DNA of 64,000 nucleotides from Mucilaginibacter segetis (GCF_016522075.1 NZ_JAEHFW010000003.1:1-64000); one strand, 5' to 3'. Counted from the stretch's first letter, positions 54,050 to 63,566 are shown. Numbers and translations are program-made. The notes: generated by a model from the letters alone, not told the origin.

Positions 54050-55084
54050 ATGACGAATAAATTGCAAATAATTGAATGCGTACCTAATTTTAGTGAAGGT
54101 GTAGATACTGCTGTTATTAAACAGATAGCAGCCGAAATAAGATCTGTAAAAGGAGTGATGCTGTTGAATGTTGACCCGGGTAAGGCTACCAACCGAACAG
54201 TAATGACTTTTGCCGGATCTCCGGAGGCTGTTGTAGACGCGGCCTTTTTAGCGATCAGAAAGGCGGGGGAGTTGATTGATATGAGCAGGCAAAAGGGTGA
54301 GCATCCGCGTATGGGGTCAACAGATGTGTGTCCGCTTATTCCGGTAAGTAATATCAGTATGCAGGAAGTAGTAGTTTACGCGGATGAACTTGCTAAACGC
54401 GTAGGGGGACTGGGTATTCCGGTTTATTTGTATGAGCATTCGCAGCCGGATAAAAAGCGGAATAACCTATCAGTGATCAGAGCGGGTGAGTATGAAGGCT
54501 TTTTTGATAAGATAAAACAACCCGGTTGGGCGCCTGATTATGGTCCGGCAGAATTTGATGCCAAACGGGGGGCCACGGTAATAGGCGCACGCGATTTTTT
54601 AATAGCCTATAATGTTAACTTAAATACGCGTTCGGTACCGGCGGCAAGCGCTATTGCTGCTGAGGTAAGGGAGTCAGGAAGAATGCTGCGCACAAAGGAT
54701 GGCTCTGCAAAGATTGTGCATGGCTCATTGAAATATGTTAAAGCCATAGGGTGGTATATCGAAGAGTACGGTCATGCTCAGGTATCTATGAATTTAACCA
54801 ATATTATAGAAACTCCCATTCATATTGTTTTTGAGGAGATTTGTAAAAAGGCGCAGCAACGCGGGTTAAAAGTTACGGGCAGCGAGTTGATAGGGCTTAT
54901 TCCATTAGATGCGATGCTGAACGCCGGACGTTATTTTTCGACCCGGCAAAACGGCAATACCGGGTTGAGCGAAACGGAACTGATAGCTGTTGCCGTACGT
55001 GCCATGGGTTTGGATGAATTAGTGCCTTTTGATGCCGGAAAACGTATTATGGAATATGTTTTAAGTGCTAATATGCCCTTATAA
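54050..55084 (+). CDS. ftcD: Glutamate formimidoyltransferase
   Basis: A 344-residue enzyme (formiminotransferase domain only, without a cyclodeaminase half). Landmarks: IIECVPNFSEGVDTAVIKQI, GSPEAVVDAAFLAI, HPRMGSTDVCPLIPVSN and IAYNVNLNTRSV. It moves the formimino group of formiminoglutamate to tetrahydrofolate in histidine breakdown. Other hut genes are not nearby. A DUF4142 lipoprotein gene follows 46 bases on. Confidence 0.95.
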   Translation: MTNKLQIIECVPNFSEGVDTAVIKQIAAEIRSVKGVMLLNVDPGKATNRTVMTFAGSPEAVVDAAFLAIRKAGELIDMSRQKGEHPRMGSTDVCPLIPVSNISMQEVVVYADELAKRVGGLGIPVYLYEHSQPDKKRNNLSVIRAGEYEGFFDKIKQPGWAPDYGPAEFDAKRGATVIGARDFLIAYNVNLNTRSVPAASAIAAEVRESGRMLRTKDGSAKIVHGSLKYVKAIGWYIEEYGHAQVSMNLTNIIETPIHIVFEEICKKAQQRGLKVTGSELIGLIPLDAMLNAGRYFSTRQNGNTGLSETELIAVAVRAMGLDELVPFDAGKRIMEYVLSANMPL

Positions 55085-55130
55085 TGGCATAGTTATTGGG
55101 CAAAACTGGATTGGATTTAAACCTGAAAAC

Positions 55131-55694
55131 ATGAAAAACATATTATACACCGCACTTTTAACTGTTATGTTTATAACCATAGTATCGTGTAATAGTAATT
55201 CCAGCTCAGCAGATGATACTGCTATTATTGATACCAATAAAAATGCGCTTAGTTCTCCTGAAATGAAAGGAGATGCCAATTTTGTAGTGGAGGCTTCCAA
55301 TGGTAGTATGCTTGAGGTTGCTTTGGGCATGTTGGCTCAAAAAAGAGCATCATCAAATAAAGTAAAGGAATTTGGCAAAACGATGATAGCCGATCATACC
55401 AGATCAGGCGCGGAACTTAGGGCTTTTGCAAAATCTAATAATATTGACCTGCCTACTGTTTTGGGTCAGGATCTTCAAAAGGATTACAACGACCTTTCAA
55501 AAGAAAATGGAGATGATTTTGACAGAGCATACATAGCGTTTATGATAAAAGATCATACCCAGGACATAGAGGAGTTTAAAAAAGAAGCGGAAAGCGGTAA
55601 TGACGAACAGTTAAAAGCCTTTGCCAGCGCGCATGTGCCGGTGTTGGAAGAGCATTTGCAAATGGCAAAAAATACGGAGACAGCAATAAAATAA
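55131..55694 (+). CDS. DUF4142 lipoprotein
   Basis: A 187-residue lipoprotein (ATG 55131; lipobox TIVSC, Cys20) with a helical DUF4142 body: FVVEASNGSMLEVALGMLAQ, KEFGKTMIADHTRSGAELRA, and DRAYIAFMIKDHTQDIEEFK, ending EEHLQMAKNTETAIK. DUF4142 resembles ferritin-like/DUF305-type four-helix bundles; its His residues (H at DHT in two repeats) may bind metal. Role unknown. An upstream frame reading into ftcD is not preferred. Confidence 0.85.
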   Translation: MKNILYTALLTVMFITIVSCNSNSSSADDTAIIDTNKNALSSPEMKGDANFVVEASNGSMLEVALGMLAQKRASSNKVKEFGKTMIADHTRSGAELRAFAKSNNIDLPTVLGQDLQKDYNDLSKENGDDFDRAYIAFMIKDHTQDIEEFKKEAESGNDEQLKAFASAHVPVLEEHLQMAKNTETAIK

Positions 55695-55729
55695 AAAAAG
55701 AAGGGTGCAATTGGCACCCGTCTTTTTTT
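55692..55729. terminator. Bidirectional terminator between DUF4142 gene and nagB
   Basis: Stem AAAAAGAAGGGTGC/GCACCCGTCTTTTT (six GC-rich pairs plus A-T pairs) with A-run before and T-run after. It serves the DUF4142 gene and the convergent NagB fusion gene. Confidence 0.85.
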
Positions 55730-57647
55730 AAAACCTGTATCTTACAAAAGCCTCCATGGCAGCATATTCGGCCATACCAAGTTTATCATAATTCAGTGCA
55801 GTTTCGCGGTTACGATCCTCGGCCCGGACCCAGAACTCCCGTTCATCATCACCGGGGAACACCGGGCGGTCCTTTTGAGACTGATGCTTAAAGATAGCGT
55901 TGCGCTTGCGCAACACCTCAGCCGGAGAAAGCGGCACGGCCATCTCGATCTCATGAGTAGCAAACTCATGCCATGCCCCGCGGTAAAGCCACAGCCAGCA
56001 ATCCTTCACCCAGTCCTCGGATTCCTTCAGGCGGTTCAGCGCCGCCAGGATAATGTTAAAACACACCAGGTGCGTCCCGTTCGGATCCGCGAAATCACCC
56101 GCGGCAAACACCTGATGAGGCCTCACCCTCTGCAGCAGCTCCATGGTGATGGCGATATCCTCCTCGCCCACCGTATTTTTTTTAGTTTTTCCCGTTTCAT
56201 AAAAAGGCAAAGCCTGGAAATGAATATTACTGTCCGGTACCCCCGCATAGCGGGCACCCGCAATAGCCTCCGTCTTACGGATAAAACCCTTCACATCCCT
56301 GATCTCGCGGGTATCGATCTGGTTAGGCAGCTTCGCCTCAATAAAAGTACGCATGTCCTCATAGATCCCCCTCAGCTTAGCCGTATCCTCCCCCACGCTT
56401 TCCTTAAAGTCAATAGCGAACTCCACATAACGTAATACATCATCATCCCATACAGCCGTGTTCCCCGAGGTCTGGTAAGCTACATGCACCTCATGCCCCT
56501 GATCAACCAGGCGGATAAACGTACCCCCCATAGAGATCACATCATCATCCGGATGCGGAGAGAAGACGATAGACCGCTTGCGTGCCGGTTCGGCCCTTTC
56601 CGGACGCTGACTGTCATCGGCCCCCGGCTTACCCCCCGGCCAGCCCGTAATGGTATGCTGCACCTGGTTAAAGATATCGATATTGATCTGGTAGACCGGG
56701 CCCTTCTCCACGGCCAGCTGGGCCATGCCATGACTGTTGTAATCCTCCTCGGTCAGCTTCAGGATAGGCTTGCCCACCGTACACGAAAGCCAGATCACCG
56801 CTTTTTTAATTAACATATTATCCCACACACAATCCTTCACCAGCCATGGAGTATCAAAACGGGTCAGCTCAGAAGCCGCCCCCTCATCCAGCACAAACTC
56901 CACATGATCCGAAAGCTGCAGGTAAGTAGCCGGCACCTCCCCGGAGAGTTCCCCTTCCACCGCCTTGCGGATGATCGGCGCCTTTTTACGGCTCCAGGCC
57001 ATCAGGATGATCTCGCGGGCCTTAAAGATGGTACCGATACCCATGGTGATAGCCTTGACCGGCACATTCTGCTTGCCGCCGAAATCGCGGGAAGCATCCC
57101 TGCGGGTCAGGTCATCCAGGGTCACCAGCCGGGTACCCGAGTTAGGCGCCGAGCCCGGTTCATTGAACCCGATGTGCCCGGTACGTCCTATCCCCAGGAG
57201 CTGCAGGTCCAGTCCGCCCAGCTCCTCGATCTGTTTCTCATAAGCCAGGCAAAAGGGAGCCACGGCATCCGGAGCAAGGGTACCGTCAGGGATATGGATG
57301 TTAGCCCTGCTGATATCAATATGCGCGAACAGATGCTCATTCATGAAAGTAACATAGCTTTGAGCCGCTTCCGGCAGCATGGGATAATATTCATCCAGGT
57401 TAAAGGTGATCACATTAGCAAAGGACAGACCTTCCTCCCGGTGCAGGCGTACCAGTTCGGCATAAACCTGGATGGGGGTAACCCCGGTAGCCAGCCCTAA
57501 AACAGCAGGCTTACCCAAAGCCTGTTTCTCCCTGATCAGCTTTGCTATCCTTGCGGCCACGGCCAGCGAGGCGCTGCGCTGATCGGGATACACCGTTACC
57601 GGCAGCTTCTCATATCTTGTCGATTCCAGTAAGTTTAATCTCGCCAT
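55728..57647 (-). CDS. nagB: NagB-like glucosamine-6-phosphate deaminase fused to a PIG-L deacetylase
   Basis: A 639-residue two-domain protein. The N-terminal NagB/sugar isomerase fold (1-290) has catalytic D85 (FNLDEYYPM) and the loop LGIGRTGHIGFNEPGS with H158 and E163. In E. coli NagB this loop is NDGHIAFNEP; here the Asp of the Asp-His-Glu relay is Thr156. The C-terminal LmbE/PIG-L domain (about 360-639) has the metal motif FSPHPDDDVISMGGT. Thus it probably both deacetylates GlcNAc-type sugars and deaminates them, but the altered relay residue leaves the first activity uncertain. Coding DNA is far richer in GC than its neighbours. Its upstream region has an operator-like palindrome, promoter element and terminator hairpin. 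Confidence 0.9.
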   Translation of the reverse strand: MARLNLLESTRYEKLPVTVYPDQRSASLAVAARIAKLIREKQALGKPAVLGLATGVTPIQVYAELVRLHREEGLSFANVITFNLDEYYPMLPEAAQSYVTFMNEHLFAHIDISRANIHIPDGTLAPDAVAPFCLAYEKQIEELGGLDLQLLGIGRTGHIGFNEPGSAPNSGTRLVTLDDLTRRDASRDFGGKQNVPVKAITMGIGTIFKAREIILMAWSRKKAPIIRKAVEGELSGEVPATYLQLSDHVEFVLDEGAASELTRFDTPWLVKDCVWDNMLIKKAVIWLSCTVGKPILKLTEEDYNSHGMAQLAVEKGPVYQINIDIFNQVQHTITGWPGGKPGADDSQRPERAEPARKRSIVFSPHPDDDVISMGGTFIRLVDQGHEVHVAYQTSGNTAVWDDDVLRYVEFAIDFKESVGEDTAKLRGIYEDMRTFIEAKLPNQIDTREIRDVKGFIRKTEAIAGARYAGVPDSNIHFQALPFYETGKTKKNTVGEEDIAITMELLQRVRPHQVFAAGDFADPNGTHLVCFNIILAALNRLKESEDWVKDCWLWLYRGAWHEFATHEIEMAVPLSPAEVLRKRNAIFKHQSQKDRPVFPGDDEREFWVRAEDRNRETALNYDKLGMAEYAAMEAFVRYRF

Positions 57648-57689
57648 AATATAATTTGGTTAAGTATAATTTTTTAATGAATAAAGGGC

Positions 57690-57718
57690 AAAAAAAATCC
57701 CCACCGAAGCGAGGATTT
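57690..57718 (-). terminator. UUCG-capped terminator in the nagB leader
   Basis: On the minus strand AATCCTCGC-TTCG-GTGGGGATT forms nine pairs (two G-U) closed by a UUCG tetraloop and followed by eight T's. It lies 43 bases before the nagB start and about 80 bases after the predicted transcription start, so it could attenuate nagB or end a short leader RNA. Confidence 0.75.
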
Positions 57719-57803
57719 ATAAACCAATTAACTATAAAGTTTAAATTCCCCGTATGGAGAAAGGAGTAAGCTGTTTTGAATGATGTTACTGCTATCATCA
57801 GTA

Positions 57804-57859
57804 CAAACTTAGTAAAGTATTTTTGGAAATAAAAATACTTTTTAAAATATTTTAAAAAG
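57804..57859 (-). promoter_or_regulatory. Operator-like palindromes and TAnnTTTG promoter element of nagB
   Basis: On the minus strand TAAGTTTG (57811 to 57804) matches the Bacteroidota -7 element. Just upstream lies AAAGTATTTTT-N6-AAAAATACTTT (57814-57841), a perfect 11-bp inverted repeat, and overlapping it a perfect 22-bp palindrome with half-site CTTTTTAAAAT (57838-57859). A -33 TTG is not seen. The palindromes could be repressor or activator sites; the second may also act in ending the metC-like transcript. Confidence 0.5.
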
Positions 57860-59018
57860 ATATATTATTGAAGCCCCTGTTTAAATCGTCGGTCAGATAA
57901 TCGGGGGCTTCTAATCCTACATACATTCTTATCAACTGATGTCGCAAATTATCAGCGTCATATTCGTTTACAGGGATACCAGCTATTGATGGAATGATCA
58001 AACTTTCATGCCCTCCCCAGGATACCGCCATTAAAATATGCTGTAACCCATTGCAAAAGGTCTCTATTTTTTCCAGAGAAGAATCTTTTAAGGTAAAACT
58101 AAACAAGCCGCCACAGCCCTGCATCTGTTTTTTTGCCAGTTCGGCTTGTTTAAAATCTTCGTCAAAGGGCCATAGAATTTTATCTACCTGTAGCTGTAAT
58201 TTAAGCCATGCAATAACTTTGGCGGTTGTTTCAAAACTTCGCTGCAGGCGCAATGGCAGGGTACGCAAGCCTCTGATAAGCAACCAGGCAGAATGAGGGG
58301 AAAGCGATGCTCCTGTGTTCATGAACTCATGTTCGAATATGCGTTTAATCAACGCTTTACAACCTGTAACTACACCCGCCACCACATCGGAATGGCCACC
58401 TATATATTTGGTAGCAGACTGCGCCACCAGATCTATCCCCATTTTAATGGGTTTTTGGTAAAGCGGCGTGCAATAGCTGTTATCCGCCATGGTAATAATG
58501 CCACGTGCTTTGGCGATGGCCGCGATAGCTTCCATATCCTGCAGATCGTAACTGAAAGTGTTCGGGCTTTCCAGGTAAATAAGCTTAGTAGCCGGATTAA
58601 TGGCATTTTGAATCTCCTGCACACTGGTTCCATTTACAAATGTGGTGGCGATACCAAACTTACTAAGGAAGTTGTTAAACAGTTTTATTGTCCAACTGTA
58701 GGGGTTCTCCACGGATACCACATGATCGCCTTGTTTTAACAGTGCCAGAATGGGAATGGTAATAGCGGCAATACCGCTGCTAAAAACCAAAGCATCCTCG
58801 GCGCCATCAAGAGCGGCGAGTTTCTGCCTTAGAATATTTAATGTGGGATTTTGCCCGCGCGAATATAAGTTAGCCTTAAATTCGTCGGCTAATGCTTCCC
58901 GGAATTCATTTACAGTTTTAAAGGTAAAGTTGCTGCTTTGAATAATAGGAGGCGAAACCGCGTTATAGTAATTTTCACGTTCCTCGCCAAGTTCATTTAA
59001 TATGTAGGATATGTCCAT
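57852..59018 (-). CDS. Cys/Met-type PLP-dependent lyase
   Basis: A 388-residue fold-type I enzyme of the cystathionine beta/gamma-lyase family. The PLP Lys is K204 (QSATKYIGGHSDVVAG), the ring Asp D179 (ITMADNSYCTPL), and the phosphate loop SSGIAAITIPIL at 80. YSRGQNPTLNILRQKLAALD is the classic substrate-loop signature. Whether it is a cystathionine lyase, a methionine gamma-lyase or a homoserine sulfhydrylase cannot be decided by eye. It follows an amino-acid permease by three bases, so uptake and breakdown of a sulfur amino acid is the likely unit. Confidence 0.92.
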   Translation of the reverse strand: MDISYILNELGEERENYYNAVSPPIIQSSNFTFKTVNEFREALADEFKANLYSRGQNPTLNILRQKLAALDGAEDALVFSSGIAAITIPILALLKQGDHVVSVENPYSWTIKLFNNFLSKFGIATTFVNGTSVQEIQNAINPATKLIYLESPNTFSYDLQDMEAIAAIAKARGIITMADNSYCTPLYQKPIKMGIDLVAQSATKYIGGHSDVVAGVVTGCKALIKRIFEHEFMNTGASLSPHSAWLLIRGLRTLPLRLQRSFETTAKVIAWLKLQLQVDKILWPFDEDFKQAELAKKQMQGCGGLFSFTLKDSSLEKIETFCNGLQHILMAVSWGGHESLIIPSIAGIPVNEYDADNLRHQLIRMYVGLEAPDYLTDDLNRGFNNISF

Positions 59019-59021
59019 TTT

Positions 59022-60365
59022 TTAATTATCTGGAAGAATTGGTTTCCGTTTGCGTACGCCTACATAATAAATAATTAAACCTAAAGCATAGGCAGCCAGG
59101 CAAAGCAATGCGGCATATGGATTCTCTTTAAAAGTGATGAATATATTTATGGTAACAAACCAGTAAGACAGTATAAATATCAGAGGTATTACCGGGAACC
59201 ATTTAATAGTATATATATCACGGGTGTCTAAATCCCTGGTTTTTTTTCGCAGGATAAAGATAGAAACAGCAGCCAGGGATAATCCTATGGTATCAAAAAA
59301 CATCACATATTTTAACATCTCGCTAAAAGAATTTACAAAGAATAATATTACAAGTGCAGCTGCTACAAAAAAGGTCATGCCAAATTCCTGCACCTGTGTT
59401 TTACTGTTCACTTTTTTAAATATGGGGGGTAATATGCCATCTTCTGCCATGGCATAGTATACTCTGGGGTTGGCCAGAATATTAACATTAACATAAGCTA
59501 ATACCGATACAAACATCAGTATTGATGTTATTTTATATCCTGTTGCACCAAATATAACGCCCGCCATTTTGGCGGCCAAAGTATGTGTTTGCTGCAGGCC
59601 ACCTATGCCCATTACGTAATAATACGCATAGTTTATGGCCATATATAAAGAAATGATAACCACCATGCCAAAGAAAATAGCTTTCGGAATATTATTTTTT
59701 GCATTGATGATATCCCCGCCGAAGTTGATGGTTTGCTGGTAGCCGCCGTAAGTGAAAAAAACAGCCACCAGGCTTAGTCCAAACGCAGTTATGGCACTGC
59801 CTGCATGAGGTACTGCAGGGATTGCCGCCGATGCCGATGCATCAGTTTTAAACACAGCGGTACATAACAATACGATCATGGCAGCTTTAAAAATAGTAAG
59901 CACGTTTTGTGCACGGGCGCTCAGTTTTATACCTAAAAAATTGATGAAGTACAGAATAAGCACCGTTACTATTGTGGTAATTTTGGTTCCGGTGCTGTTT
60001 TGATAGTTATGCGGAAGTAAAATTGGGTTAATATATTCAGCGCCAAGGAGGGCTACAGCAGCAACTGATGCCGCGTTACTGATAACCAGCACCCAATTGA
60101 TCATGAAGGCAAAAGCCGGATGAAAACAGTACGAGAAAACTTTATAGAAACCACCCGTTGTAGGATAGCGTGCGCCAATTTCGGCGAAAGTTAAGGCGCC
60201 GCATATGGTAACTATACCTCCGAATATCCATGCTCCGAAAAATATCCACTCGTTGCCGGCTTTTACAGCAACATCACTTGGAGTGCCAAATATGCCCATG
60301 CCTATTACCAGGCTGATCACGATCATACTTAGATCGAAGCGGCTAAGCCGGGGTTTTATTGTCAT
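59022..60365 (-). CDS. APC-superfamily amino-acid permease
   Basis: A 447-residue membrane protein with 12 hydrophobic helices. The start RFDLSMIVISLVIGMGIFGT has the APC family G-I/M-G-x-F-G unwound helix 1 substrate loop. It likely takes up or exchanges an amino acid. Its stop is three bases before the start of the PLP-lyase, a two-gene operon. Substrate unknown. Confidence 0.93.
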   Translation of the reverse strand: MTIKPRLSRFDLSMIVISLVIGMGIFGTPSDVAVKAGNEWIFFGAWIFGGIVTICGALTFAEIGARYPTTGGFYKVFSYCFHPAFAFMINWVLVISNAASVAAVALLGAEYINPILLPHNYQNSTGTKITTIVTVLILYFINFLGIKLSARAQNVLTIFKAAMIVLLCTAVFKTDASASAAIPAVPHAGSAITAFGLSLVAVFFTYGGYQQTINFGGDIINAKNNIPKAIFFGMVVIISLYMAINYAYYYVMGIGGLQQTHTLAAKMAGVIFGATGYKITSILMFVSVLAYVNVNILANPRVYYAMAEDGILPPIFKKVNSKTQVQEFGMTFFVAAALVILFFVNSFSEMLKYVMFFDTIGLSLAAVSIFILRKKTRDLDTRDIYTIKWFPVIPLIFILSYWFVTINIFITFKENPYAALLCLAAYALGLIIYYVGVRKRKPILPDN

Positions 60366-60477
60366 TTATTATCTAATTGTTTATTTTTTAAATCTATATT
60401 ATAATTTTATTTTTTGTATATGCGTTAAATCATTTAAATTCGTTTTGTTATTTATCTGCCTTTTTAACTATTCTATT

Positions 60478-61128
60478 GTGAAGCAAATTAAGAAATTATT
60501 ACTTATTGGGATATTCTTGTTTTGCATATTGCCTTCTATTGCTCAGGACAAACAACCAAATACGTTAAAAAACCATGATATCGGGCAATCTTGGAGTGCG
60601 TCGCTTAAAAAATTTAAAAAGAAAGCTGCCGCTGCTAACATTATATTCACCTTTCCTAAAGGGTTTAAAGAGATTAAAGCTCCTGATAACGAAGATTTTT
60701 CTTTTGACTACGCCATGGAACTGCCCGGTAAGGATTTTGAGATATGGTTTTTGGTGAAATCGCAAAAGGAAAATTGGGCAAGTTACCAGCGAACGCTTAA
60801 TGATAAAAATACAAGACTTGCCAATCCGGATTCACTTTATCTGGGTTTAGGCACTGCCAATGCTATTGCTTTTACCGGTGGCAGAGATTACTTTACCCGT
60901 AGTATTCCGCAGCGTGTTGCAGCCCGTTATAATGCAGATGCCGGGAAATCTTATCTGCTTACTTTACTTGATATGCCTATTACAAAGCATTATAAATACG
61001 CTTTGCTTATTACTCTTCAAAAAGACCATATGGGCACAATACTGGCTGTTTGTTTCTCCAACGAAAAAGGCCCGGAATTTTTTAACAATATGAATAAGGC
61101 AAGTAATTGCATAAAATTTGAACCCTGA
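60478..61128 (+). CDS. Secreted protein of unknown function
   Basis: A 216-residue protein with a signal peptide (KQIKKLLLIGIFLFCILPSIAQ) beginning at GTG 60478. A longer frame reaches upstream antisense over the permease gene but lacks support. The mature part is a mixed alpha/beta domain without a motif I recognise, containing FTFPKGFKEIKAPDNEDFSF, DYAMELPGKDFEIWFLVKSQ and a central GGRDYFTRSIPQR. It lies upstream of parE on the same strand but 102 bases away with a promoter in between. Function unknown. Confidence 0.7.
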   Translation: MKQIKKLLLIGIFLFCILPSIAQDKQPNTLKNHDIGQSWSASLKKFKKKAAAANIIFTFPKGFKEIKAPDNEDFSFDYAMELPGKDFEIWFLVKSQKENWASYQRTLNDKNTRLANPDSLYLGLGTANAIAFTGGRDYFTRSIPQRVAARYNADAGKSYLLTLLDMPITKHYKYALLITLQKDHMGTILAVCFSNEKGPEFFNNMNKASNCIKFEP

Positions 61129-61163
61129 GCACGGGAATGTTAATAAGTTAACACATTTAAATA

Positions 61164-61192
61164 TTGATTTAAATGGCGGAACTTTATTTTTA
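61164..61192 (+). promoter_or_regulatory. Probable parE promoter
   Basis: TTG at 61164-61166, 18 bases, then TATTTTTA at 61185-61192, one base off TAnnTTTG. A start about seven bases later gives a leader of about 30 bases to the parE ATG. Confidence 0.4.
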
Positions 61193-61230
61193 CATTTTAT
61201 TATTACCCCTTTATAACATTAAAACTAAAC

Positions 61231-63123
61231 ATGGCAGAAGTAAATTATAATGATGACAGTATACGTTCGCTTGATTGGAAAGAACACATCCGGTTGCGGC
61301 CGGGGATGTATATTGGCAAATTAGGAGATGGCTCGGCGTATGATGATGGCGTTTATGTTTTACTGAAAGAGATAGTTGATAACTCCATAGACGAGTTTGT
61401 GATGGGTGCCGGTAAAACCATTGAAATAAACATGAGCGAACATAAGGTAGCTATACGTGATTACGGGCGGGGCATACCTTTGGGTAAGGTAATAGATTGC
61501 GTATCAAAAATAAATACCGGTGGTAAGTACGATAGCAAAGCTTTCCAGAAATCAGTAGGATTGAATGGTGTTGGTACAAAGGCGGTAAACGCGCTTTCCA
61601 ATACATTTACTGTACAAAGCTACCGCGATGGACGTACAAAGATAGCCGAATTCCAGAAAGGTGAACTGGTAAGGGATGAACCCGAAAAGGAAACTTCGCA
61701 ACGTAATGGAACAGCTATCAATTTTATACCTGATGATACCATTTTTAAGCATTATCGTTTTATTCCGGAGTTTGTAGAAAACATGATATGGAATTATGTT
61801 TTCCTGAACTCAGGCCTTACCATAAACTTTAACGGCACCAAATTTTTATCTGAACGCGGTCTTTACGACCTGCTGGTGCGTAACACTGATGCCGAAAACC
61901 TGCGTTACCCGATCATCCATCTAAAAGGAGATGATATTGAGGTTGCTATGGCGCATGGCCAGCAATACGGCGAGGAATATTACTCGTTTGTTAACGGACA
62001 GCACACCACACAGGGTGGAACTCATCAGGCGGCGTTCCGCGAAGCAGTTGTAAAAACTATCCGCGAGTTTTATAAAAAAGAGTTTGACGCGGCCGATATC
62101 AGGGCTTCCATTGTGGCAGCAATTGCCATAAAGGTACAGGAGCCGGTTTTTGAATCGCAGACCAAAACCAAATTAGGTTCGCAAAACGTTGGGCCGGAAG
62201 GGCCTTCCGTTCGTGCTTTCGTGAATGATTTTTTAAAGAAAGAACTGGACGATTATCTGCACAAAAACCCTGTAGTTGCCGACGCCTTACTAAAACGCAT
62301 ACTGCAATCAGAAAGGGAGCGGAAGGATATTGCAGGCATAAAAAAACTGGCTAATGACAGGGCCAAAAAAGCATCGTTACATAACCGCAAGCTGCGCGAC
62401 TGCAAACTGCACTTTGATGATAACCACGAACGCAGACAAGATACTACGCTTTTTATTACTGAGGGAGATTCGGCCAGCGGCTCAATAACCAAATCGCGCG
62501 ATGTGCAAACTCAGGCAGTATTTAGCTTAAAAGGTAAGCCGTTGAATTGCTTTGGATTAACAAAAAAAGTGGTGTATGAGAATGAGGAGTTTAACTTACT
62601 GCAACACGCGCTGAACATTGAGGATGGCATTGATAGCCTGCGATATAATAATATTGTGATAGCTACCGATGCTGATGTGGATGGTATGCACATTCGCTTG
62701 CTTTTAATGACCTTCTTCCTGCAGTTTTTTCCGGATCTGGTGAAGGCCGGGCACGTGTATATTTTACAAACCCCGCTATTCAGGGTGCGCAATAAAAAGG
62801 AAACCATTTATTGTTACAGCGACGAAGAGCGACGCAATGCTATAGCCAAACTGGGTAGCAAACCCGAAATAACCCGCTTTAAAGGATTAGGAGAAATATC
62901 GCCGGATGAATTCGGATTGTTTATAGGGGAGAATATTCGTCTTGATCCGGTTATATTAAAGGATGCGAATGTTAAAAATTTGCTGGAATATTTTATGGGT
63001 AAAAACACACCGGCCCGCCAGCAACATATTGTAAATAACCTGAGGATAGAGAAGGACGACGAAAGCGTAAACCCTTTGTTAACCGAAAAGGGCGAAACCG
63101 TTGAATTACCTGTAGCTGTATAA
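61231..63123 (+). CDS. parE: DNA topoisomerase IV subunit B
   Basis: A 630-residue GHKL ATPase/Toprim protein. Motifs: ATP-binding [10 protein letters not shown] with the catalytic Glu/Asn, [25 protein letters not shown], transducer Lys in QTKTKLG, Toprim Glu in EGDSASGS and the metal pair in [12 protein letters not shown]. Relaxes and decatenates DNA with ParC. The length and absence of the GyrB insert favour ParE over GyrB. A lipoprotein gene follows with two bases between. Confidence 0.94.
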   Translation: MAEVNYNDDSIRSLDWKEHIRLRPGMYIGKLGDGSAYDDGVYVLLKEIVDNSIDEFVMGAGKTIEINMSEHKVAIRDYGRGIPLGKVIDCVSKINTGGKYDSKAFQKSVGLNGVGTKAVNALSNTFTVQSYRDGRTKIAEFQKGELVRDEPEKETSQRNGTAINFIPDDTIFKHYRFIPEFVENMIWNYVFLNSGLTINFNGTKFLSERGLYDLLVRNTDAENLRYPIIHLKGDDIEVAMAHGQQYGEEYYSFVNGQHTTQGGTHQAAFREAVVKTIREFYKKEFDAADIRASIVAAIAIKVQEPVFESQTKTKLGSQNVGPEGPSVRAFVNDFLKKELDDYLHKNPVVADALLKRILQSERERKDIAGIKKLANDRAKKASLHNRKLRDCKLHFDDNHERRQDTTLFITEGDSASGSITKSRDVQTQAVFSLKGKPLNCFGLTKKVVYENEEFNLLQHALNIEDGIDSLRYNNIVIATDADVDGMHIRLLLMTFFLQFFPDLVKAGHVYILQTPLFRVRNKKETIYCYSDEERRNAIAKLGSKPEITRFKGLGEISPDEFGLFIGENIRLDPVILKDANVKNLLEYFMGKNTPARQQHIVNNLRIEKDDESVNPLLTEKGETVELPVAV

Positions 63124-63125
63124 TC

Positions 63126-63524
63126 ATGAAGATATTTAATATAAAAACAGGACTGGTCATGATTGCATGTTTTGCACTCGGGTGCCATAATGCGACCGAA
63201 AGTGATGTGTCTGATAATGATTCGTTGCAGAACAGCCAGCAACAGGCTTTGATGGATGCAGGGAAGACACAAGCCAACTTAAAGCAAAAGCTATCCGGTA
63301 TATGGACGGACGGAAACACGCAAAATGCGAGTTTCAATTTCAAAGGAGATTCTGTTTTGTATGTCGAGGATCGCAAGAATTATAAATATGCTTTAACGAA
63401 TGATTCAATAACCATTTATTATCCGGATTATACTTACCGCGCTAAACTTGCTTTTGTTAATGATACCATGCTGATGATATCACAGGGAGCAGATACTGCT
63501 AAATTTTGGAAATTTAACAATTAA
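63126..63524 (+). CDS. Small lipoprotein of unknown function
   Basis: A 132-residue lipoprotein (MKIFNIKTGLVMIACFALGC, Cys20) with an acidic/Gln-rich linker and a C-terminal beta-rich domain (ASFNFKGDSVLYVEDRKNYK, MLMISQGADTAKFWKFN) of lipocalin-like pattern. It is placed two bases after parE and is presumably co-transcribed, though a functional link is doubtful. Not recognised beyond this. Confidence 0.75.
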   Translation: MKIFNIKTGLVMIACFALGCHNATESDVSDNDSLQNSQQQALMDAGKTQANLKQKLSGIWTDGNTQNASFNFKGDSVLYVEDRKNYKYALTNDSITIYYPDYTYRAKLAFVNDTMLMISQGADTAKFWKFNN

Positions 63525-63566
63525 CCCTTATCTTGTTTCCCCTTCTTTTTCAGAGGGGCTTAAATA

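Noticed and set aside
55875..57500. Long plus-strand open frames (up to 198 codons) opposite the NagB/PIG-L gene
   Set aside because: They arise from the high GC of the sense gene; no family motif, no start context, and full overlap with a well-supported gene.
57610..57798. The 62-codon frame in the nagB leader as a normal protein gene
   Set aside because: It runs through a terminator hairpin and overlaps nagB in a different frame; more likely leader RNA, although a leader peptide cannot be excluded.
60205..60477. Longer N terminus for the secreted protein, antisense to the permease
   Set aside because: The signal peptide begins at GTG 60478; the extra segment overlaps a solid gene on the opposite strand.
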